Counted from the stretch's first letter, positions 10,555 through 19,427 are shown. The stretch: DNA of 33,928 nucleotides from an uncultured Mycoplasmatota bacterium (GCA_946486465.1 CAMLTY010000010.1:1-33928), one strand, 5' to 3'. Translations and numbers: made by a program. The notes: generated by a model from the sequence alone, not told the origin.

Positions 10555-10770
10555 ATGAACAACAATATGAACACTGGTTCAATGAAAATGAGAGTTCCTG
10601 GTGCTAAACAAGCTATCGATAAAATGAAATATGAAATAGCTAATGAATTTGGTGTTAATTTAGGACCAGATGCTACTAGCCGTGCTAACGGTTCAGTTGG
10701 TGGTGAAATCACTAGACGTTTAGTACAAAATGGATTAAATCAAGTTAGCGGAAGTTATACTAATAAATAA
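10555..10770 (+). CDS. Alpha/beta-type small acid-soluble spore protein
   Basis: [33 protein letters not shown] is diagnostic. ATG 10555 preferred; the GTG at 10546 lies in the SD. Confidence 0.95.
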   Translation: MNNNMNTGSMKMRVPGAKQAIDKMKYEIANEFGVNLGPDATSRANGSVGGEITRRLVQNGLNQVSGSYTNK

Positions 10771-10786
10771 GTAATATAACTTAAGC

Positions 10787-10817
10787 GATAGGCCTATAAA
10801 GCCTATCTTTTATTTTA
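10787..10817 (+). terminator. Intrinsic terminator of the SASP gene
   Basis: GATAGGC / GCCTATC stem followed by ttttattttat. Confidence 0.8.
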
Positions 10818-10886
10818 TATAAAAAAATACTAGATTACTTTTATATTATTTGTTATACTATACATAAAGATAAGGTGTTGATTATA

Positions 10887-11549
10887 ATGAAAAGGTTTAA
10901 CAATAGAAAAAAGATTACTAAAGAAAAATTAGAAGAATATAATTTCAAAGAAGTAGCACTAACTAAAATGGCTAAAAGACAACTGTTAGTAACATTATTT
11001 TCAATATTAGGAGTAACTATAATTTCATTAGGAAGTGCTTATGCCGTCTTTACGTCAATATCAAGATCTGCTGATTATAATGTTATAAAAGTAGGAACTT
11101 TAAATATAGATTTTGGTGAATCAACTAACACAATAAAGTTAAATGGAGAATATCCAATGAGCGATGAAGAAGGAGTAAAATTAACACCATATACATTTAC
11201 AATAACAAATACAGGAACACTAGCAGCAGATTATGAAATATTTATACAAGATGACACTGATATGATAAATAAAGAAGGCTGTGGCAATAATCAATTAAAT
11301 AAAGATTATATAAGATATAAACTAGATACAGGAGAACCTACAAATCTTTCTAGTATAGAAGAGTCTGATTATAAAATTGCTACAGGTTCGCTTGAAGCCG
11401 GAAAAAGTGCAACTTATACTCTATATGTATGGATAAGAGAAGGAGTAGGAAACGATGTATTAAATAAACACTATCACGGCAAGATTGTGGTTAATGGAGT
11501 AAATAGCCAAGAAGAGACAACAAATAGTGAAGAAACAATTAATAATTAA
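10887..11549 (+). CDS. TasA/CalY-like secreted protein with SipW-type signal peptide
   Basis: LLVTLFSILGVTIISLGSAYAVFTSISRSADYNVIKVGTLNIDF, then a beta-sandwich FTITNTGTLAADYEIFI. ATG 10887 preferred over 10875. Confidence 0.65.
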   Translation: MKRFNNRKKITKEKLEEYNFKEVALTKMAKRQLLVTLFSILGVTIISLGSAYAVFTSISRSADYNVIKVGTLNIDFGESTNTIKLNGEYPMSDEEGVKLTPYTFTITNTGTLAADYEIFIQDDTDMINKEGCGNNQLNKDYIRYKLDTGEPTNLSSIEESDYKIATGSLEAGKSATYTLYVWIREGVGNDVLNKHYHGKIVVNGVNSQEETTNSEETINN

Positions 11550-11619
11550 CAATCACCTTATAAAAAACAATTGTCCTTTTTCAGATATTATTATATAATA
11601 AGCAAAAGGAGAGATAATT

Positions 11620-12804
11620 ATGATATTATTAGCTGTTAATTCTGGTAGTAGCACTCTTAAATTTAGGCTTTATGATATGCCAAGTGAAAAAGTAATTACA
11701 AAAGGAAGTTTTGAAAGAATTGGTTTATCTGATAGTGACTATACTATTAGAGTTAATGATGAAAAAATCTATAAGAAAGAGAAAATTGAAAGTCATGAGA
11801 AAGCTGTTAATATTTTATTAACAGAACTTGTGGAAAAAGGTATTGTTAAGAAACTAGATGAAATTAAAGCTGTTGGACATCGTGTTGTTCATGGAGGCGT
11901 TTTATATTCTCACTCTGTTGTTATTACAGAAAGAGTTCTAGAAGAAATAGAAAGAATAAAAGACCTAGCACCTCTTCATAATCCTGCTGCTATAGTTGGT
12001 ATTAAAGCTTTCTCTAAAGCTATACCTAATGCCACTATGGTTGCTTGTTTTGATACAGCTTTTCATCAAACTATTGAGGAAAAAGAATTTTTATATTCAG
12101 TACCTTATGAATGGTATGTTAAATATGATGTTAGAAAGTATGGTTTTCATGGCTTGTCTCACCAATATATAACAACTAGAATGAAAGATATATTAGGTAA
12201 AGATGGTAATTTAATTATCTGTCATATTGGAAATGGTGCTAGTATATCTGCTGTTAAAGAAGGTAAATGTATCGCTACATCTATGGGATTTACTCCTAAT
12301 GCTGGTATTATGATGGGAACACGTAGTGGTGATATAGACTATAGTATTATAGGCTACATTATGAAAAAAACTGGAATGTCTTATGATGAAGTAGATAACT
12401 TATTAAATAAAAAGAGTGGCCTTGAAGGTATTGCTGGTATGAGTGACTTAAGAGATATAGATAGAGCCTTTATTGCTAAAGATAGTAAAGTAGTTCTTGC
12501 TATAGATATGTATACTGAACGTATTGCCGAATATATCGCTAAATACTTCTTAAAACTAGGTAAAGTAGATGCTATTATCTTTACAGCAGGTGGTGGAGAG
12601 AATGATCCTATTATAAGAAAAGAAGTACTTAATAAATTAAAACCACTTGGTGTAGAAGTAGATGAGAAACTAAATGAAGAAACAATTGTTAGAAAAGATA
12701 AAGAAGGATTAATTACTACTAAAAAATCTTCTATTGCTAGTTATGTGTTAGCGACAGATGAAGAACTTGTAATTGCTAAAGATACATATAATTTATCTAA
12801 ATAA
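11620..12804 (+). CDS. ackA: Acetate kinase, paralog 1
   Basis: AVNSGSSTLKFRLYD, GHRVVHGG, CFDTAFHQT, GFHGLSHQY, GTRSGDID motifs. Confidence 0.95.
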   Translation: MILLAVNSGSSTLKFRLYDMPSEKVITKGSFERIGLSDSDYTIRVNDEKIYKKEKIESHEKAVNILLTELVEKGIVKKLDEIKAVGHRVVHGGVLYSHSVVITERVLEEIERIKDLAPLHNPAAIVGIKAFSKAIPNATMVACFDTAFHQTIEEKEFLYSVPYEWYVKYDVRKYGFHGLSHQYITTRMKDILGKDGNLIICHIGNGASISAVKEGKCIATSMGFTPNAGIMMGTRSGDIDYSIIGYIMKKTGMSYDEVDNLLNKKSGLEGIAGMSDLRDIDRAFIAKDSKVVLAIDMYTERIAEYIAKYFLKLGKVDAIIFTAGGGENDPIIRKEVLNKLKPLGVEVDEKLNEETIVRKDKEGLITTKKSSIASYVLATDEELVIAKDTYNLSK

Positions 12805-12810
12805 TAAAGT

Positions 12811-12840
12811 AACTTGCTTATATAGCAAGTTCTTTTTATT
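12811..12840 (+). terminator. Intrinsic terminator of ackA paralog 1
   Basis: AACTTGCT-tatat-AGCAAGTT followed by ctttttatt. Confidence 0.8.
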
Positions 12841-12843
12841 ATA

Positions 12844-12904
12844 ACGAATTTTCGTAATCTGTTTTATAAAATAAAAGTCTCATTTGATTTACGAAAACTC
12901 GTAA
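12844..12904. promoter_or_regulatory. Two ACGAA/TTCGT-type palindromes upstream of the ORF6N gene
   Basis: ACGAA-TT-TTCGT (12844-12855) and TTACGA-AAAC-TCGTAA (12889-12904). Confidence 0.5.
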
Positions 12905-13002
12905 CATATTTTTAACATTATTTGCTTGACTTTCGAACATAAACACTATAGAGTAATAACCAATAACTAGTTATTTAAAATATGCTTTTGGAGGATTAGT
13001 AA

Positions 13003-13896
13003 ATGAATGAAGTTGTTACAAAAGAAGATATTAAAATAGAGAATATGATTTATGAAATAAGAGGTAAGCAAGTAATGCTAGATAGTGACTTGGCAAGATT
13101 ATATGAATGTGCTAATGGGACAAAAACAATTAATCAAGCAGTAAAAAGAAATATTAATAGATTCCCTAATGATTTTTATTTTCAGTTAGAAGCAGAAGAA
13201 TTTTTAAACTTGAAGTCCCAATTTGGGACTTCAAGTTGGAATAACTATGGAGGAATTCGTAAACTGCCTTATGTTTTTACAGAACAAGGTGTAGCAATGT
13301 TAGCTACCGTTCTCAGAACTGATGTTGCTTCAGAGATGAGTGTTGCTATTATGAGAGCCTTTGTAACTATGAGAAAATATATCTCTACTAGTTTACTTGA
13401 ACAAAACTACGTTAATAATATGCTATTAGAACATGAATATAAAATTAAATTATTACAAGACTCATTTCCAAAAATAGAAGAAAAGAAGAAAATTAATGAA
13501 ATATATTTTAATGGTCAGATTTATGATGCTTATTCTAAAATACAAGAGATATTTAATAGTGCAAATAATAATCTTGTAATAATAGATGCATATGCAGATA
13601 ATACAATACTAGATATTATAAAAAGATTGAAGATAAAAGTAACAATTATAACTAAATCTAATAATCTTCTTACAGAACAAGATATTGCAAAATATAATAA
13701 ACAGTACAATAATTTACAAGTTTACTATAATAATACCTTTCATGATAGGTACTTTATCTTAGATGATGAGATTATCTATCACTGTGGAGCCAGCATAAAT
13801 AGAATAGGTTATAAAACATTTTCAATTACCTTAATAGGCGATGAAGATGTAAAAAATACTTTAATAAATAAAATAAAGAAAATAGAGGAGGATTAA
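13003..13896 (+). CDS. ORF6N-domain DNA-binding protein with a possible PLD-like C-terminal domain
   Basis: IYEIRGKQVMLDSDLARLYE...NRFPNDFYFQL...LPYVFTEQGVAMLATVL. C-term HDRYFILDDEIIYHCGASINRIG resembles a degenerate HKD/PLD motif. Confidence 0.85.
   Translation: MNEVVTKEDIKIENMIYEIRGKQVMLDSDLARLYECANGTKTINQAVKRNINRFPNDFYFQLEAEEFLNLKSQFGTSSWNNYGGIRKLPYVFTEQGVAMLATVLRTDVASEMSVAIMRAFVTMRKYISTSLLEQNYVNNMLLEHEYKIKLLQDSFPKIEEKKKINEIYFNGQIYDAYSKIQEIFNSANNNLVIIDAYADNTILDIIKRLKIKVTIITKSNNLLTEQDIAKYNKQYNNLQVYYNNTFHDRYFILDDEIIYHCGASINRIGYKTFSITLIGDEDVKNTLINKIKKIEED
13207..13237. repeat. Intragenic perfect inverted repeat AACTTGAAGTCCCAA-T-TTGGGACTTCAAGTT
   Basis: 15-bp perfect arms with 1-nt centre, inside the ORF6N coding sequence. 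Confidence 0.97.
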
Positions 13897-13899
13897 GAA

Positions 13900-14829
13900 A
13901 TGAAGAATGAAATTGTTATCTTTGATAATCAAAATGTAAAATTAGAAGTAAATATGAAAGATGAGACTGTTTGGTTAAATCAAATGCAAATGGCAGAACT
14001 ATTTGATAAAGATAGAACTGTTATAACAAGACATATAAATAATATTTTTAAAGAAGGAGAACTAGACAAGAAGACAAATGTGCAAAAATTGCACATTCCT
14101 AATTCAGATAAACCTGTTACTTTCTATAATCTTGATGTAATTATTTCTGTTGGCTATCGTGTTAAGTCAAAAAATGGTGTTGCCTTTAGAAAATGGGCTA
14201 ATAAAATATTAAAAGATTATCTAATTAAAGGTTATGCCATTAATGAGAAAAGACTTAAAGCTCTAGAAAAAACTATTGAACTAATAGATATTGCAAATAG
14301 ATTAGATGATAGACTAGAAGATAAGGATGCTAAAGGCATATTAAAAGTAATAACATCATATACTAAGGCTTTAGATTTATTAGATGACTATGACCATAAA
14401 ACTCTAAAAGTAAAAGGAACTAATAAGAGCTTAAAAAAGATAGATTATGAAGAATGCATGAATGTAATAAATACCCTTAAATTTAATGAAAGCAGTGATA
14501 TCTTTGCTTTAGAACGAGATTATGGTTTTAAAGCTATTATAGATACTATTTATCAAACCTTTGATGGAGAAGAACTATATAAAACTACTGAAGAAAAAGC
14601 TGCTAACTTCTTATATCTGACAGTTAAAAATCATGCTTTTATAGATGGAAATAAGCGTATAGCCGCAACTATGTTTATCTATTTTCTTAACTATTATAAT
14701 ATGCTATATAAAGATAATGCTCTTGTAATTGATAATAACACTTTAACTGCCTTAACTCTTTTAATAGCAGAATCAAATCCTAAAGAAAAGGATTTAATAA
14801 CTGCACTTATTATGAACTTTCTTGCCTAA
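13900..14829 (+). CDS. RhuM-family virulence-associated protein with Fic/Doc-like C-terminal motif
   Basis: VWLNQMQMAELFDKDRTVITRHINNIFKEGEL...FYNLDVIISVGYRVKSKNGVAFRKWA; C-term NHAFIDGNKRIAATMFIYFL. Confidence 0.88.
   Translation: MKNEIVIFDNQNVKLEVNMKDETVWLNQMQMAELFDKDRTVITRHINNIFKEGELDKKTNVQKLHIPNSDKPVTFYNLDVIISVGYRVKSKNGVAFRKWANKILKDYLIKGYAINEKRLKALEKTIELIDIANRLDDRLEDKDAKGILKVITSYTKALDLLDDYDHKTLKVKGTNKSLKKIDYEECMNVINTLKFNESSDIFALERDYGFKAIIDTIYQTFDGEELYKTTEEKAANFLYLTVKNHAFIDGNKRIAATMFIYFLNYYNMLYKDNALVIDNNTLTALTLLIAESNPKEKDLITALIMNFLA
14077..14097. repeat. Intragenic perfect inverted repeat AATGTGCAA-AAA-TTGCACATT
   Basis: 9-bp perfect arms, 3-nt loop, inside rhuM; encodes NVQKLHI. Confidence 0.9.
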
Positions 14830-14882
14830 TACTTTGAAAAATTTATAATCTATAGTATAATACTAGTAGATTTAAAGAAAGA
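14795..14882 (+). repeat. 88-bp direct repeat, copy 1 (rhuM 3' end plus promoter)
   Basis: taataactgcacttattatgaactttcttgcctaatactttgaaaaa...ctatagtataatactagtagatttaaagaaaga; 3 mismatches to the copy at 16546-16633. Confidence 0.95.
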
Positions 14883-14927
14883 CTTAATAGAGAATTAGAT
14901 ATTCTTAACAAAGTAACAGGAGATAAA

Positions 14928-16079
14928 ATGGAAACAAATAATTTGCTAAAAGAAATTAATAATAAAGTTTCATATCTTGAATGTTTAGATTTTTATAAAG
15001 ATATCAGTAAAGTAACAGATATAAATTATTTTTCTCAAATTATGGAACAAAAGAAAGAAGAAAAGTCAAAAATCGAAGAAGGACTAATTTATTTATCTTC
15101 TAAAAAACAGTTAGAGGATTTTGAAATTACTTTTTTAAATAAATATCATACATATTTAAAATCTGTTTTAGAAAAAGATGTCAGAGAATATTTTAATAAT
15201 AAGTATTGTATTTACTTATATTCTAGTTTGTGGAAAAAACTGCCCCAAACAAAAAATGAGGATGAAATAAATTTTTTTAATGGAAAATCACTAGTTCAGA
15301 TTTATAATGCCGTAATTGGTAAATATAATTATCTTATTAAAAAAATTAATACTGAAGAAAAATTAGAAGATAATGATAGATTATTTTTAGAAGAAGAATT
15401 TTTATTTGAAGCATATAACAGGGCTATCTATAAAGAATATAAAGGTCAAAAATATTTAATGTATGACATAGTAGATTATTTTTCTAAATACCCAATTAAA
15501 GACTTATCTAGTCCTAGAAATAAACAATTATATATTTTAGAAATGCTTTCAAAAAAAATGATTGAAATTAAAGGTAATTCTGCTATTATGTTTAGCTCTA
15601 ATAACAGTGATGTTAAAAGTGGGTATGTATCATTAGGAAGTTTTTTCAAGATACATAATGGACAAATTCCCTGTATTGAATTAAATAATTTAGAATATGG
15701 ATTAAATACAGAAAAAGATTTACTAAACAAAATATTTGACTTATTTCATGAGATAGGACATTTTAAGCAAGAAGTAGAATTTGATGACTTCACAGATGAA
15801 GCTAAGAAACTAATTTTAATGGAAAAAGATATTATTAATAAAAATTATAGTTTTTATATAACCTACCATGATAGTTTTTTACTAGAAAAAGATGCAGATA
15901 ATTATGCAACAATTGAGTTTATGAAAGAATTTGGAAGTAAATATCCTTCTATTGTTTATGAAATAGTATCTAAAAGGCAAAAAAAAAATAGAATTGATGA
16001 ATCTACCTTTTATCTTATGGAACGTAAAGAATATGAGAAGAATTTATCAAATGACCAAAATAAAAAAACTCATTTATAG
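14928..16079 (+). CDS. Putative zinc metalloprotease (HEXXH zincin)
   Basis: FDLFHEIGHFKQE with downstream EKDADNYA as a plausible third-ligand segment; RBS caggagat. Confidence 0.65.
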   Translation: METNNLLKEINNKVSYLECLDFYKDISKVTDINYFSQIMEQKKEEKSKIEEGLIYLSSKKQLEDFEITFLNKYHTYLKSVLEKDVREYFNNKYCIYLYSSLWKKLPQTKNEDEINFFNGKSLVQIYNAVIGKYNYLIKKINTEEKLEDNDRLFLEEEFLFEAYNRAIYKEYKGQKYLMYDIVDYFSKYPIKDLSSPRNKQLYILEMLSKKMIEIKGNSAIMFSSNNSDVKSGYVSLGSFFKIHNGQIPCIELNNLEYGLNTEKDLLNKIFDLFHEIGHFKQEVEFDDFTDEAKKLILMEKDIINKNYSFYITYHDSFLLEKDADNYATIEFMKEFGSKYPSIVYEIVSKRQKKNRIDESTFYLMERKEYEKNLSNDQNKKTHL

Positions 16080-16439
16080 TTTGAATTCATTCTCAATATA
16101 TAAATAAGTTTCTTCTGTTCTAACCGATAGAATTAACAAAAAAGAATTAGGAATATAGTGATTAATCCTTAAGTCAAAACTGCAATTTAAATTAAATGAC
16201 CCATTTTCTCCAACAACAATATCATTGGTATCAATAAATTTTTGTAAATTCATTTCTTTTCCAAGTTCAAATTCTAAAAAATCTTTTTTAGTTATTGTAC
16301 TAGTAAATTCTAATGAATAATCTTGTTTAGAATTAGAACTGATAAAAAAATCTAAACAACCATTTTCTAACTCACTTACTTCTATTTTACTATCTAAATT
16401 TTGTAGTTTGCCAACTTTAAAAACATTATTACTTTCCAT
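16074..16439 (-). CDS. Hypothetical beta-rich protein (121 aa), convergent with the zincin gene
   Basis: ORF with RBS aaggagtg; 6-nt tail-to-tail overlap with the metalloprotease ORF. Confidence 0.6.
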   Translation of the reverse strand: MESNNVFKVGKLQNLDSKIEVSELENGCLDFFISSNSKQDYSLEFTSTITKKDFLEFELGKEMNLQKFIDTNDIVVGENGSFNLNCSFDLRINHYIPNSFLLILSVRTEETYLYIENEFKL

Positions 16440-16545
16440 CTAAAATCACTCCTTATAAAGGAATTATAGCATTTTTTCATTGTAAGGGAAAGGTGTTTAA
16501 AATATATAGATATTATTATTTACAAGATTATTATTGATAAAGCCA

Positions 16546-16633
16546 TAATAACTGCACTTATTATGAACTTTCTTGCCTAATACTTTGAAAAAATCCTAAT
16601 CTATAGTATAATACTAGTAGATTTAAAGAAAGA
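16546..16633 (+). repeat. 88-bp direct repeat, copy 2 (rhuM 3' remnant plus ackA paralog 2 promoter)
   Basis: Includes the remnant actgcacttattatgaactttcttgcctaa and the promoter TTGAAA-N16-TATAAT. Confidence 0.95.
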
Positions 16634-16643
16634 AGGAATATAT

Positions 16644-17834
16644 ATGAAAATAATATCTATTAATGCAGGAAGTAGTTCTTTGAAGTTTAGTCTTTTTGAT
16701 ATGGACGATAAAAAAGTAATCGCTTCAGGACTATTTGAACGTATTGGTATAGATGGAAGTAGTTATACTATTAAATATAATGGTGAGAAAATAAAAACAG
16801 AAGCAGAACTTGCAACTCATACAGAGGCTGTTAAGATTTTATTAGATAAACTAGTTAGTCTTAATATTATTAAATCATTAGATGAAATAGATGGAGTAGG
16901 ACATCGTTTAGTTCATGGTAAAGATAAGTATAAAGAGTCATGCTTAATAACAGATGAAGTAGTTAATGACCTAATCGCTTTTAAAGACTTTGCACCTCTT
17001 CATAATCCTGCTAATGTCTTAGGGATACAAGCTTTTAAGGAAGTATTACCAGATGTTCCTATGGTAGGAGTATTTGATACAGCTTTTCATCAAACTATGG
17101 ATGAAGAGTCATATCTATATCCAGTACCATACTCTTGGTATAAAGAACATGGTGTTAGAAAATATGGTTTTCATGGAACTAGTCATAGATACATTGCTAA
17201 AACTATTAGCGAAAAACTCGGTCGAGATGACCTAAGAATAATCAGTTGTCATGTTGGTAATGGTGGATCTATTACTGCTATTAAAGATGGTAAGTGTGTT
17301 GATACTTCTATGGGATTCACACCTTTAGCAGGTATAATGATGGGAACAAGAAGTGGTGATGTTGACCCTTCTATTATTACCTATGTTATGGAACAAGAAG
17401 GATTAAATGCTAAAGAAGTAATAGATGATTTAAATAAAAAATCAGGACTACTTGGACTTAGTGAAATAAGTAGTGATATGAGAGATATAGTAAGTGCAAT
17501 GGATAGTGATGATGAAGAAGAAAGAAATAAAGCAAGACGTGCTTTCCTTAAATACACAAGAACTGTTACTAACTATATCGCAGAGTATTATGTCCTACTA
17601 GGAGGAGCTGATGTTATCTGCTTTACTGCAGGACTTGGTGAAAATAGTGAACCATTTAGAAAGAAAGTTTGTGAAAACTTAGCATGCCTTGGTGTAAAAC
17701 TAGATAGTGAAGCTAATAAAGTAATGGGAGAATTTAAAAAGATTAGTAGTGATGACTCTACTATTCCTGTTTATGTAGTTCCAACAGATGAGGAGCTTAT
17801 GATCGCTCTAGATACCCTTAAATTAATTAGTTAG
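16644..17834 (+). CDS. ackA: Acetate kinase, paralog 2
   Basis: SINAGSSSLKFSLFD, GHRLVHG, VFDTAFHQT, GFHGTSHRY, GTRSGDVD motifs. Confidence 0.96.
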   Translation: MKIISINAGSSSLKFSLFDMDDKKVIASGLFERIGIDGSSYTIKYNGEKIKTEAELATHTEAVKILLDKLVSLNIIKSLDEIDGVGHRLVHGKDKYKESCLITDEVVNDLIAFKDFAPLHNPANVLGIQAFKEVLPDVPMVGVFDTAFHQTMDEESYLYPVPYSWYKEHGVRKYGFHGTSHRYIAKTISEKLGRDDLRIISCHVGNGGSITAIKDGKCVDTSMGFTPLAGIMMGTRSGDVDPSIITYVMEQEGLNAKEVIDDLNKKSGLLGLSEISSDMRDIVSAMDSDDEEERNKARRAFLKYTRTVTNYIAEYYVLLGGADVICFTAGLGENSEPFRKKVCENLACLGVKLDSEANKVMGEFKKISSDDSTIPVYVVPTDEELMIALDTLKLIS

Positions 17835-17847
17835 ATTGGATGAAGTT

Positions 17848-18813
17848 ATGTTTAAAAAAATATATAAAGAGATAAAAAAATATAATACAATTGTAATTGC
17901 AAGACATATAGGAGTAGATCCTGATGCCCTAGCTAGCCAGCTTGCCTTAAAAGAATCTATTAAATTAACATTTCCTAATAAGAATGTTTATGCTGTAGGT
18001 AATGGTTCTTCAAAGTTTTCCTATATGGGAAAATTAGATAAGTTAGAAGACTTTGATAACTTTCTTCTAATAGTTTTAGATACCCCAGATAAAAAAAGAA
18101 TAGATTATAAAGATTATAGTAAAGCAAGTATGACTATTAAAATAGACCATCATCCTTTTATAGAAGATTTTGGTGGAATAGAATACATAGATGATAGTGC
18201 TAGCAGTACATCTGAAATCTTGATGGAACTATTACTTAAGACTAAGTTAAAATGTAATAGTGAGATAGCAAAACTTTTATATTATGGACTAGTATCAGAT
18301 TCTAATAGATTCCTATTTGATAGTTCCACATCTAAAACCTTTAGTCTTGTAAGTACTTATTTATCTAAATATCCTTTAAAACTATCTAGTATCTATACAA
18401 ATCTATATTTAAGACCCCTAAAAGAAGTTAGACTAGAAGGATATATCTCTTTAAATATGAAAGTAACAGAAAATGGTGTTGCCTATATTATCTTAACTAA
18501 TGACATTATTACTAAGTTTAAAGCTGATAGTGCCTCAGCAGGTAATATGATTAATAACTTTAACTTTATAGATGAAGTCTTAGTTTGGATTATTGTAACC
18601 GAAGATGTTAAAAATAATAATGTTCGTGTTAATATCAGAAGTAGAGGACCAGAGATTAATAAAATAGCCGAAAAATATAATGGAGGAGGACATGCTATGG
18701 CAAGTGGAGCCAGGCTATCATCCATTGATGAAGCCGAAGCCTTAATCTCTGATATTGATTATGCAACAGAAAACTATATAAAGAAAGAGATGAGTAAACA
18801 TGAAAATAACTAG
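17848..18813 (+). CDS. DHH/DHHA1 phosphoesterase (NrnA-like)
   Basis: IARHIGVDPDALASQLAL, IKIDHHPF, C-term NGGGHAMASGARLS. Start ATG 17848 or TTG 17836. Confidence 0.85.
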   Translation: MFKKIYKEIKKYNTIVIARHIGVDPDALASQLALKESIKLTFPNKNVYAVGNGSSKFSYMGKLDKLEDFDNFLLIVLDTPDKKRIDYKDYSKASMTIKIDHHPFIEDFGGIEYIDDSASSTSEILMELLLKTKLKCNSEIAKLLYYGLVSDSNRFLFDSSTSKTFSLVSTYLSKYPLKLSSIYTNLYLRPLKEVRLEGYISLNMKVTENGVAYIILTNDIITKFKADSASAGNMINNFNFIDEVLVWIIVTEDVKNNNVRVNIRSRGPEINKIAEKYNGGGHAMASGARLSSIDEAEALISDIDYATENYIKKEMSKHENN

Positions 18814-19393
18814 TGCCGAACTTAAGATTATGGCTACCCGTCGTAGTCAATATCCTGAAGATATGAAAAGTGAGTTTCTTTTAGTAGGACGTAGTAATGT
18901 TGGTAAAAGTAGTTTTATCAATACACTTTTAGGAAGAAAAAACCTTGCTAGAACTTCATCTCATCCTGGAAAAACCCAAACCCTTAACTTCTATGAAGTA
19001 AATAAAGAGTTCTATCTAATAGATGTACCAGGTTATGGTTATGCCGAAGTAAGTAAAAAAAGAAGAGAAAAGTTTGGTAAAATGATAGAAGAATATTTAG
19101 AGACTAGAAAACAGTTAAAAAGAGTCTTTATGATAGTAGATTTTCGTCATAAACCAACAGAAGATGATGTCTTGATGTATAACTTCTTAAAATACTATAA
19201 TCTTCCTGTAACTATAGTAGCGACTAAAGCCGATAAAATAGGAGCAAGTAAAAAAGATAAATGTAAAAAACAGATTACTGATACCCTTGATTTAGTAGTA
19301 GGAGATGACTTAGTAATTTTCTCAAGTGTTACTAAAGAAGGAAAAGATAAAGTAATGAAAACAATAGAAGACTTAAGCGTCGACACGATTTAA
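18800..19393 (+). CDS. engB: Ribosome biogenesis GTP-binding protein YsxC/EngB
   Basis: FLLVGRSNVGKSSFINTLLGRKNLARTSSHPGKTQTLNFYEV, DVPGYGYA; ~200 aa. Confidence 0.95.
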   Translation: MKITSAELKIMATRRSQYPEDMKSEFLLVGRSNVGKSSFINTLLGRKNLARTSSHPGKTQTLNFYEVNKEFYLIDVPGYGYAEVSKKRREKFGKMIEEYLETRKQLKRVFMIVDFRHKPTEDDVLMYNFLKYYNLPVTIVATKADKIGASKKDKCKKQITDTLDLVVGDDLVIFSSVTKEGKDKVMKTIEDLSVDTI

Positions 19394-19402
19394 GTCTTTT
19401 TT
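19368..19402 (+). terminator. Intrinsic terminator overlapping the engB 3' end
   Basis: AAGACTTAA / TTAAGTCTT followed by tttt. Confidence 0.75.
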
Positions 19403-19427
19403 CATACTCTATAATAGGTGAAGTTTC

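Noticed and set aside
14795-16633. Insertion-sequence interpretation of the 88-bp direct repeat
   Set aside because: Far longer than a target-site duplication, no transposase and no terminal inverted repeats. Treated as a junction duplication by another mechanism.
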